Shown here: positions 26,301 to 38,300 of the stretch, piece by piece
Layout: the number at the start of each line of letters is the position of its first letter
Position numbering within the stretch: the stretch's first letter is position 1
Origin: Leptodactylus fallax
Taxonomy: Eukaryota; Chordata; Amphibia; Anura; Leptodactylidae
Direction: 5' to 3'
NCBI GenBank assembly: GCA_947044405.1
Contig: CAMRHE010000508.1
Span: 62,001 to 126,000, forward strand
DNA: 64,000 nucleotides
Translations under genes and position numbers: made by a program
Notes under the pieces: generated by a model
Databases searched by the model: none
What the model saw: the letters and a program-made list of their open reading frames with translations, nothing else
What the model was told of the DNA's origin: nothing

Positions 26301-29300
26301 TTCATGGATTTGCCAGGAGGACATGACCTGGGGCCACAATGTACTACAGTGTATAACAGGTCCTTCATCAGAGACCCCTCATAGAAACCACAAATCCCAA
26401 CTCATTCCATTGCCTGCTGCCTGTGCCAAATAACGGGGATCCTTTACCAAGCAGCATTAGGGGTCCAGGGAAAATAAGAAATAAAAAATGTCCTTGGGTC
26501 GATCTTCTTAACCCTTCTCCATAAGTCTTGCCAGATTTGGTGATTGCTTAATATCCGTTTCTGTCAGTGTTAGTGGAAAAGGTTATCTCTCGTAACTCGG
26601 CGGGATGGCTGGGATTTGCCAGTGGTCTGGCTGAAGTATAGAAAAAACATTTCTCTCTCTTCATTTGCTACTTAGCCTGGCTCTGTAAACTCCTTCCCCT
26701 CTGTGCACGGAGAGCGAGGCTTCGAGTAGCTGCTGCCGAGGGTTGGTGTGAGGAGCAATCTCACGCCTTTCATGTGGTCTTTCCGATAATTGGGTCAGGC
26801 CTGACTTTACAGTAATACATACCTATAAATCCCACTGTCAGGCTCACTGTAACAGGAATAGATTTTCCAGCCTGCAGGAAAATTGTGGAGAAAAGGAAAG
26901 GTTGGAATTTCTTTCTTTCTGGGTTCCGAGGTAGGGTAGATGCCTCACTGTAAGGGGGACACGTCTGACTGCCAGGGTAGGTGGCCATATAGGCACCCGT
27001 TTTGGCTGCTATTTTACTGCAAAAGTTAGATATTACTCTATAGTCTAGGGGACTGTTCACACAGTGCAGCTGAAAACCATGTGCATTATTGTGCATTTCG
27101 TTGGTTCTGAGAGAAGGCAACACCACCATGCTCCATTACAGCCATACGTAGAAACATTTTCTAGAGCTTTCTCTTTAAAGAAGTCCAGTGACATCACTTT
27201 TTCCATCCGACTGTCACACTCGGCACTTCTTTCATGTATTTTGCATTTCCCTGCTGTTTAGCCTCCTGTCTGCTCTGACCAGGCTCCATCTTGATTTCTA
27301 GATTCTCTTTCTTTGTGCCCTACTATCAATCCCATGATACCTTAGTACAGCATCACCTGGGCATCTAGAGCCAGTACCCTCTCTACCTGCTGGGCGACAA
27401 TGTAATTGTCCTCCTCTTCGTAACTAATAGACTTTATGTGTCAGGAAGCCTGCGCTGCCATCCTCTTCATTAGAAATTTCATAAAGAAAGCAACAACTAA
27501 ATAAAATAATACTATCTGAATTATAAATATTGGAGGATAGATACATAGAAGAAAGAAATTCAGGAGTGTTGTTTTAACCACTTCAGGACTGGACACATCC
27601 TTTTTTTTTTTTTTTTTTTTGCACATGCGGTTTTGAGGGCTATAACATTTTTTTTTTTCTGGTGATAGAGATTTATTTTTATGTTATTATTTTTTTATGT
27701 TTTTTCTTTATTTTAATATCTGAAAAAATATAAACAAAAAGGCAGTGTAAATGTGTCTGTTTTTCACATTTTTCATGGTTTTTTTTTTAATAGCACAAAT
27801 TTTTTAACTACTTTTCCTTCTCCATAACGGTGAGTTTTACAGAGGTGACACTTATTGTTGTGTTACTGGGGACAGGGCTAGAACCTGTGATATGGTAGTG
27901 GTAGTGGCGTTTTTTTTTCCACTTAATTTTTTTTTTTTTGTATTTTAATTTATTTATTTTTTTACCCCCCTTAAGGATGGGGGGGGATAATTTTAACTTT
28001 CCTGTTTTTTTTTTGTTTTTGTTTTTTTTTTTGCTGATTTCCCCTGTAACTGTGGCTGATAAATTAGGATTAGGCTGATACATTAGCCCCAGTTATAGAA
28101 GGAATATAGAACTGCAGAGATGACCTGGATCCTCCTGGCTCGCGGGGCCAGAAGTGGAGCCGCAGCATGGCAGGTCCCAAAACTATGTACACAGTGACGG
28201 TAATGAACTGTCCCTGCCTTCCCTATAGGAGCTCCGGCTGTAGTAACAGGGTTGCAGGGTTAAGAGTGGACCTATAAATTCAACAGAGAGTCCAGAAGCG
28301 TTTGAGAAACCATGTGTCTTTAACCCATATGTTGCAGCTTGTGTAGTGTAGTGAAGTTCTGTTGTTGTTATGTCAACAAATGTCTTAGTGACATCAGAGG
28401 ATGGTGCCGATGATGTCACTAGAACCTTTTACATAGACCTAATATTGTTCCCACACACTTACCATATAAAAGCCCCATTTCCAGGGTTCCTCACCCTCTC
28501 CTCGGGTTCTGTGCTCTCTGCCTGTCTGGTTATCTTATGAATGGCGAGTTTGGTGAAATGCGGTCTGGGCACTACATGTGACTTCCGAATTTTGGTGGAG
28601 GGATATCAAATCAGACAACACTTTTTTTTTTTTTTGCACAAGATGCCACTAACCCCCCATTCTCTCCCCATCATCTGAACACGACATGTTCGCTTCACTA
28701 GCCCCCACCGCAGAGGGTTAACTTTACCAGTCCGCTCACTGGATTCCAGTGCTGTTTGAACTTCCCGGTAATTGTTTGTTTTAAAGCAGTTTCCATCAAA
28801 CCTTCCATAAGCAAATTTTGGAAAAACTCAGACATCCTGCGCCCTTCCACTTCTGGCTATTTTTGAAGCTCATTTGCTGGTGAACAGTAAAGTATTATTG
28901 TAGTTTACAGTAAGATACAAAGAGCCACATTACATGAATAATATACAAAAACTTTCCCAGAGCCAATTATCATCATTAACTTCTGACCCAGAACTGGAGC
29001 CCCGAAGGGATTCTCTATGAAATCTCGCATCTCTGCTCTGGCCATGTAAGAGTCTTCTGGTTGTGGATGTGTCACATTTCCTAATTTGCTTACATTGGAC
29101 AGGTCTTCGCACCCATGATCCTCTCCGCTTGGCCTTACTCTTCATACTCTCCTTCATTTATTGTACGGTGAACTTTTAACACTGCCCGCCATGCAGCTAA
29201 ATACATCACAGCCGGTGTGTGCAGTATATCACAGGCATTATAGCATGAAATGACCCAGAAATTCTTCCTTTCTGCAATCTCTATGACTTATTGCCCAGGC

Positions 29301-32300
29301 CACACACGGGGCATGGTGGGCCAAGGAGGGATAATGAAGAGTATTGTAACCAGAATGTAAGCAGTCTTGGCTAGTGGCTTTTTGGCATCGTACCTACAGT
29401 ATTACTTCTCTCTGTGGAGCGGTCATATGCTCCGAAATAAATTAGTTCTTTATGTGGTGACTTATTTTCTTGTGATCAAGGGTAGAAGAACAGGGTGTAG
29501 CTGATGCTGCAATGGTCAGTCCGATTCTGTACGCACTGGGATTGCAGTCTACATCAGAGGTATACGTTCAGGTATTTACATCCGTTGGGTGACACGTGCA
29601 TTTTTCTGCCCCATCCTTGGATATTTTTGGTGGATGCAATGGGAGCATTCGTAATAATAACGGCAAGCATGTAGATAGCAAAAAATCTTCACATTACACA
29701 ATTTATACCATGAACCGAAAAAAAAAAAATATGTCTGAGATGTACAAGAAGGAGATAGAGATGATCTACAGTTCCATTGTGTCCTCACACACCAGAGACT
29801 CTCTAAGAAGGGTTGTGGTGTGTGTTTTCTTCCATTCCCTGTTGCTGAGCCCAAAAATATTTCAGGAATAAAAAATAAAAAAAAAAATTCCTTTTATTTG
29901 ATAACTCATGTAGATCTACATACATGTCTTGGTGGTTGTAGGAAGAAGATACTCCTGTTCATTATCTCCAAATGAACGGTGGAAATGAAGATCCTTTAGT
30001 ATTCCTAGAAGGTTATATAGTAAGGGAACGTCTTGACCCTTGCAATAGTTGAGTCTTTCTCAAGCTCATTGTTTTGATCCAACTATGGATTGAACTGTTG
30101 CTTATCTATAAGCCTTTATGGGATTAGTGAAGGACCATGTATAGAGAAGGTCATCGCTTCCAATTTTCTTTTGAGGGTTGCGTTGTTAGAAGACTTTAGA
30201 GAGCACCTTTACCACATTTCTGTGACTGTGCCTCTACTGAGTGTTCCATGAGTGGTCTCATTCGGCTACACCAATCTCCGAAAGATAAAAAGGATAAAAA
30301 ACTAATGGGCCAAAATGTTGCGATTGAGAATAATCCAACTGTTGCATGGGCTGAAATGTTGCTTTATACAGTATTCCTTACTGGGAATAATGAGGGAGGC
30401 AAAACAAAAAAAAAAAACTGTCTCCATTGGGGCTGATCTTTATTGTGGAGAAGAATGGGCTCTTGTTATTTTTCTTGCTAAAATGATGACACTCCCTCAC
30501 AAGCCAAAAAAGTGATTGTCTGAGTGTCTCATGAGGCAGCTCCACCTGGCATCCCAGTATGTACGGTAATTATTAGCGAGTTCACCGGATGAGGGCTCAA
30601 ACTTCTTTATGTGCAACTATGATAGGACTCAAATAGACTACTTTATTAGTGGATAGATGAGCAGAGGTTGCAGAATATGAACCTCCTATGGTTGCTGATA
30701 GCTCTCTGCTCCATCCTTGTTTGTCAAGCTATCACATTTGCCAATTTACTATTCCAGAAAAATCATCTGATCGACCATTGTCTACAAGAGGATTACGACA
30801 GATTTTCCCTTTCTATCTGTACATCAATCTGTGTTAATGGTCAGCTCCACCTTACATCATATTGTGTAATTTAAGAGTTAACCGGATTGGGGCCGAAACC
30901 TCTTCATGTATAACCATGATAACACTATTTCACTAGATTAACTATGTTGACTACTGAATAGAAGAGGTAATTGTGCCCTGTTTTTGAAGGCCCCCTTATT
31001 CGAAACCAGCTACTTGACCCTCCATGTTTGGCCACTGTTCACTGTCCCATAGATAATAGGGCAGAGCACTTGGTCGGTTATCATCTACAGATCACAAGAG
31101 AATCGCAACACCAATGTGTTTTAGACAGAAGAGAAGGCCAGACCTCCAGCCACCAAATAAAAATAAAGCTAAAAAGATCCACATAAGTGGTATCTTGCAA
31201 TGTGAATTACTTGAGCACTGGCCTTCTCTTCTTCTCAGACATTCATTTACCATGGGAAGTTCTGTACCATGTACTCGACATCTTAGTCCGGTGGTTTCGG
31301 TGGTAGAGGACCCTGATTCTTTATTTCTATGAAGGTGTTTTTGCCAACTTTAGTCGTTGGACACTTAAACTGTGGATCAATCTGTTGAAACTTTACTCAT
31401 GTAGACCTGCTCCTACTTCTCTACTCGTGGTTATAAAATATTGTTCCACAATGGTAGTAGAGCTTGCCACAACTTCCGTAGGTCGTGCCCTGAGTCATTT
31501 CCATTGATGGACATAAGTTTGTTGGACCGGTTGTTGTTTTGCAGAAAATGCCACGAGGAAGCCGTTCCTTCCCGTCGTTTCTCATGTGTGCCTCTTCTCC
31601 ATGATCGCACAGTGTTTTAGTCTATGACCACATCTACTGAGCTGTCACTCGGCTGACACACCGCAAGTTTCCTTTAGTCGCAGTGTGATAGTCTTTGGCC
31701 CGCTTCCCCAGGAGTTTTACACAAAGCAGGCAGGATTGGTGTGGACCACCTACGTCTTGTGGCAGCGCTCTCTGGAGCCTGCGGAGAACCAGCTGTGTCA
31801 TGTGTCACCTCCCTTATAATATGTGTAGGTGTCACGTTGACGCCTCACAGAAGGCTCCTCAATGACTTTTCCTGCTATCGGGGCTTCAGATTAAATAAAC
31901 CAGTCACCGGTAAAAGGCTTCCGACACGCCGCAGGGAAAATGTAATTTACATCTTATTATCTCTGATTATTTACAGAGCAAAAACCACATTGAATGTTCA
32001 AACATCCATTGACTTCATAGTCGCTTGCAGAGGACGTTTTGTATATAACACTGATATAGTGCAGCAGATGTAGTGTGGAGAGCAATGTGTAACACATGTC
32101 ATCGCACTGAGGAAAAATAATGAACATGGTGCCTCATGGCAATAGCAGGTCATCTGTATAGTGGAAATAGTGTGCAATACCTTCAGGTATGGCTAGAAGT
32201 GTGCAGTGTGGTCATACGATCAGGTCAGTGCAGGTTTAGAACTGGTCAGAGCAGGGTTATTACCGTGCAATGCGGCTACTCTATGGACTTTCCAGGGTAA

Positions 32301-35300
32301 CATATTGTAATGGACCTAACCAGTTTGCTTTGGGCTACTCCCAAGGGTAGTATCCTAGTAGCCGCCCCTGTTTTCACGTAAAGGGATCTGGTCTTCGCAG
32401 TGGAGAGACTACCAAGTCACTACGTCTCAGAGTGGTCCTGGTGTAGGTGGCAGCTGAATCAAAGGCCAGAGAGATGCAGATGAGAAGAACCAGAGGGTCA
32501 GGCAAGAGAGTGGTTGGTCTGGCCCAAAGGTCAGGGCAGGCAGCAGAGATGCAGAGTCATAGGAAGCCGAAAGATCAAACACATTGGATCAGTGGTTCAA
32601 GAACAAAACCAGCAGCAGAGTTGGGAAACAGGCCAAGGTCAATACATGGATAATCGAGCAGGAGCACAATCACAAAACCCTTGCAGGGACTGGCTAACCA
32701 AGAACCTTTGTTGCTCAGCATTCTGAAGAGGACTAAGCCTTCTGGGATTGGCTGGAGGGTCCACAAGTGTGCCAGTTGTTGAGAGGGCGCATGCACTCTA
32801 CGTGAAGAAGCATGAGCTACAAAGAGAAGGTAGCCAGGTGATGGTGCCTGCTGGGAATAGTAGTACGGCAGTGATTGCAGACTGCCATCATTACTCATCC
32901 TCTATTTATATATGCAGTAGATATAGCAGTGATGTTCTTGGTTCCAACAGAGAACCGTAGGATTTTTTGTATTTGCATATTCAGATGAGAAGAATCCATT
33001 TCGACCCAGCATAAACTGTTATACTTCTCTTTTCATAGGGTGGAGTAACTGATGACAAAAGCGATGATGGAAGAGCCACAAGTACTCTGAGCTTAGGCGT
33101 GAACCGGCCGACCATATCCTGCATCTATGATTGTCAGTAGATTTCTATCCTTCATGTACTGTGAATATATCATTATATGTCCAGCAAAGTATACAAAGCA
33201 TCAGCTATTTATTACTGCTCAGTACTAATGTAGTATGGAGTAGGGCTGAGAGATATGCGATATATAGTCTGTTTCTCTCTTACAGATGGAAACCGCTATC
33301 ATCTACGTTGTTATCTCTACCAAGCTCGGAACCTGATCCCTATGGACAAGGACAGCTTCTCAGGTAAGACAGCCATTACTGACTCCACCAGCAGAATAGT
33401 CAGTGCAGCTCTGGAGTATAATACAGGATGTAACTCAGGATCAGTACAGGATAAGTAATGTAATGTATGTACACAGTGGCTGTACCAGCAGAATAGTGAG
33501 CGCAGCTCTGGAGTATAATACAGGATGTAACTCAGGATCAGTACAGGATAAGTAATGTAATGTATGTACACAGTGACTGTACCAGCAGAATAGTGAGCGC
33601 AGCTCTGGAGTATAATACAGGATGTAACACAGGATCAGTACAGGATAAGTAATGTAATGTATGTACACAGTGACTGTACCAGCAGAATAGTGAGTGCAGC
33701 TCTGGAGTATAATACAGGATAAGTAATGTAATGTATGTACACAGTGACTGCACCAGCAGAATAGTGAGCGCAGCTCTGGAGTATAATACAGGATGTAACT
33801 CAGGATCAGTACAGGATAAGTAATGTAATGTATGTACACAGTGACTGTACCAGCAGAATAGTGAGTGCAGCTCTGGAGTATAATACAGGATGTAACTCAG
33901 GATCAGTACAGGATAACGTAAATGTAATGTATGTACACAGTGACTGTACCAGCAGAATAGTGAGTGCAGCTCTGGAGTATAATACAGGATAAGTAATGTA
34001 ATGTATGTACACAGTGACTGCACCAGCAGAATAGTGAGCGCAGCTCTGGAGTATAATACAGGATGTAACTCAGGATCAGTACAGGATAAGTAATGTAATG
34101 TATGTACACAGTGACTGTACCAGCAGAATAGTGAGTGCAGCTCTGGAGTATAATACAGGATGTAACTCAGGATCAGTACAGGATAAGTAATGTAATGTAT
34201 GTACACAGTGACTGTACCAGCAGAATAGTGAGTGCAACTCTGGAATATAATACAGGATGTAACTCAGGATCAGTACAGGATAAGTAATGTAATGTATGTA
34301 CACAGTGACTGCACCAGCAGAATAGTGAGTGCAACCGGAAAACAGGAGAACCAGGCAGCGGGAGTTGTATGTACACAGGCGCGCAAGCAGAGGGGGGAGC
34401 TCTGGAGTATAATACAGGATAAGTAATGTAATGTATGTACACAGTGACTGCACCAGCAGAATAGTGAGCGCAGCTCTGGAGTATAATACAGGATGTAACT
34501 CAGGATCAGTACAGGATAAGTAATGTAATGTATGTACACAGTGACTGTACCAGCAGAATAGTGAGTGCAGCTCTGGAGTATAATACAGGATGTAACTCAG
34601 GATCAGTACAGGATAAGTAATGTAATGTATGTACACAGTGACTGCACCAGCAGAATAGTGAGTGCAGCTCTGGAGTATAATACAGGATGTAACTCAGGAT
34701 CAGTACAGGATAAGTAATGTAATGTATGTACACAGTGACTGTACCAGCAGAATAGTGAGTGCAGCTCTGGAGTATAATACAGGATAAGTAATGTAATGTA
34801 TGTACACAGTGACTGCACCAGCAGAATAGTGAGCGCAGCTCTGGAGTATAATACAGGATGTAACTCAGGATCAGTACAGGATAAGTAATGTAATGTATGT
34901 ACACAGTGACTGTACCAGCAGAATAGTGAGTGCAGCTCTGGAGTATAATACAGGATGTAACTCAGGATCAGTACAGGATAAGTAATGTAATGTATGTACA
35001 CAGTGACTGTACCAGCAGAATAGTGAGTGCAGCTCTGGAGTATAATTCAATGTTCGGGTGTCGGACCCCCACTGTTCTGATACTGATGCCCTATTCTGTT
35101 AATCAGTAACAATAATGTTCACCAACCCCTTTAATTGTGTATGTAGATTAACTTTGAATGTAATCTGTAAATTGCTGCTGAACATACGTGACTAAACTGC
35201 GTTGTATAGAAACCATAATTGTTGCTGAAACTGAAATCACATATTTGCCCCTAAAATAAAGCTCACGTTTGGTCAGATATCTAATATTGTTGTTGGTCAG

Positions 35301-38300
35301 GGCTCAAATTTTTAAGCTTACCCCCCTGTTCTCCATGATGGCTATGACATTTTAGTAATAACGTTAAAGGTCCTCTTCTAGACAGTGATGGGCAAACCTG
35401 GTTCCCAGTATGGTGCCTTTATTTCACATAATTTTCCACTAAATATATGGAAGGGGCCGAAGATGCTACATAAATCCATGTTATTCCCCAATATCGACCA
35501 CTGGTCATAAACACAGAGGAGAGGAACCATGACTAGATAAGATGGGGACTAAATTAGTCTTGTGGTCCCAATCTCAGGAAGGTGGGGGTCATAGGCAATC
35601 CCACCAATCAAAAGTAAATATGATGGGTAAAAGTCCATGGTGTCCTCCACCTCTGGTATAAATGGTCCTCTGCTATGTGTCCACCAGTCCGGCTGGACGA
35701 AGAGGACACCACATGAGCGTCGTTCAGTTTGACCACTGCTCATAAGCACAATTCAGAGGAACCATGACTAGATAAGACGGGCACTAAATTAGTCTTGTGG
35801 TCCCTTAATTGTCAGGATAGGTGGGGGTTCTATAGGTCATATCCCACCAATCATAAAGTTATATATGATGGTTATAAAGTCCTATGGTGTTCTCCACCTC
35901 TGGCATAAGTGGTCCTCTGCTATGTGTCCAGCAGTCTCGGCTGTCACGAAGAGAACATCCACATGAGCGATCGTTCAGTATTGGCCACTGCTCATAAGCA
36001 CAATTCAGAGGAACCATGACTAGATGAGACGGGCACTAAATTAGTCTTGTGGTCCCTTCATTCTCAGGATAGGTGGGGGTTCTATAGGTCATATCCCACC
36101 AATCATAAAGTTATATATGATGGGTATAATGTCCTACGGTGTTCTCCATCTCTGGTATAAATAGTCCTCTTCTATGTGTCCACCAGTCTCGGCTGTCACG
36201 AAGAGGAGAGTTTTTTCCAAATCTTCTCCTGAACTTGAGGCAAAAGTTGGGGAAAGTTTTCTGTCTCCGCACACAGTCATTTCCAGACCCCTCAATGTTT
36301 CCATGTTTCCATCTCCGTCTCCCCCAGCTCCCCCTTCTTCTCCTGACTTCCACGGGCCTCTCCGAGCCGTTCAAAGGCCTCCCTTCATATCATGTTTATT
36401 GTAAATGAAAGAATTGATTGAAACCACTGGAAAGGAAAACACCTGACTCGGGCAAAACCGTAAAAAAAGAAAGCGCTGTATTATTTATTTTCGGTACCAA
36501 ACACTAAATTAAGGCAATTCATGCCCCCTGGAAAATTCATCCTGAGTGTTAAAAGCCAGGTATGTTTTCTCGGACCCAGACCAAAAATTTCCAGAATTTA
36601 TAGTGGAATTAAAAAGTCTGCATCCTACCGTTACACTCCTCCGTGACATAAAAATGTCTTTAGGTGATATATATAGTGTCGGTGAAACACAGGGGGCAGC
36701 GGGGGGGTTAGGAGCGTCGGAGGGGCGCACATTTTCACGCAGTCCTGAACTTATCACAGCTCGTTGTAATAGAAATTGTCTTATAGACTTAAGGGTCGGG
36801 GCTGCAGATCTGCTGACGCAGCGTTACAAGTCACCGACTCCTCGAAATAAATCCTTGGTTTTATTAGTGGAAATTAGTAGCCTGGGCATGAGGCGCCCAT
36901 GTCAGGGGACCCGGAGAGTTAGTGCTCCGTCTGTGCAGAGCATACAGTAAACACATGACATTAGTGGGCGCGGGCACCGCTGCAAGGCACCTGCTGGAGT
37001 ATTAGCAGCTAGCCTGTCAACAGGTACTTATGTTCTGTGTGATTGCCCGTACATTAATCTAGCTCAGGCTCTGCCGCTCTGTCTCAGGCTGGATGTGGAA
37101 GGGTCAGGAATGGTGTGCCGAGTGTAGAGGCATACAGGGAAGACTTAGGGGACCGTATGGAGAATAAGAGGGTACCTGCAGTAGCAGACACAATGATATT
37201 TTGGGGACTCTTTCTGCTTAGGGAATGCACCATTGGGAGTCTCATAAGTCATGCAAGCTCCTCTGGGGAAGTATATGCAAATTAGCAATCCTTCAAAGAA
37301 ATTGAAAACTTTGCTTCTAGCGCCACCTGTTGAATGGCAGTAATTCTATAAATCAGTACCCGAGGAATCTGTCACCAGAACCTAGCCACGCAGATAGATG
37401 GGTTAGGGACACCCAAATTTAAATGTGTCTTCTCCTTGTGAATTGCTGCCTTATTTCATCTGACAGATGCGTCATGATGGATTGGAACCAGCCACCGACT
37501 CCAGGATCGCTCCTCCCCTTCCCTGCTCTCCCGATCTACAGACAACTGGTTCAGAATGGTTGCCCTTAATAGGTGCAGAGTAGAGGCTATTCCTCAGATT
37601 CATAGTCCTTACAGTATAGAACCAGCTCCAGGAGTAGCCTATTTCACAGATTCACAGTCCCTGCATTGTAGAACCACCTCCTGGGGTAGGCTATTCTTCA
37701 GATTCATAGTCCTTACAGTATAGAACCAGCTTCTGCGGTAGCTTATTCCTCGGATTCACAGTCCTTACAATGTAGAACCAGCTCCAGGGGTAGAAAAAAA
37801 ATCAAAAAAAAAGTTTTTAACAATATAAAAAAAAATATAAAACTTGAATCCCCCCGCCTTTCTTAGATTTCAAAGATAAATAAACAGAAATAAATTATGC
37901 ATCTCCACATCTGAAAACGTCCAGTCTACAAAAAAATATTTTTCCTGTAGTGGGAAAAAAATCAAAATAACGAAAGCGCCATTTTTTCGCCATTTTGTCC
38001 CCCATAAAAATTTTATAAAAAATTATCAAAGTGACAGGTATATCTAAAAAGTAAATCTGGACCCCCAAAAAAGATTCCCTATGCATTCCTATACACGGAA
38101 ATATAAAAAAGCTACAAGTGGTTTTCTTAAAGGGGTAATATGTAAAAAAAAAAGAAAACTATATAAATTTGGTATCTCTGGAATCGAAGTGACCCAGAGA
38201 ATACAGGTGATATGTTTTTTTTCCTGCACAGTAAGCCCATAAGAAAGTTACACAAATACAGTTTTTCTCCAATTCCAGCCCATTCTGAATTTTTTCCAGC

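Larger units (their letters stand above)
24159..33038 (+). other. Intron j/k (8.9 kb)
   Basis: The longest exon-free stretch of the left half. It contains dispersed repeats at 24810-25190, 25370-25690, 27575-28080 and 32420-32730, and a diverged tandem duplication near 30537-30975. No gene, RNA or convincing element was found at 25700-27570, 28090-30530 or 30980-32400. No CpG island was evident. Confidence 0.6.

Noticed and set aside
26770..27129. 119-codon minus-strand frame in the 8.9-kb intron
   Set aside because: No domain, no splice context and no similarity recognised; length is within chance expectation for 64 kb.
33317..35001. Minus-strand frames of up to 222 codons ([15 protein letters not shown] repeats)
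   Set aside because: They track the 97-bp minisatellite; composition and repetition are those of the array.
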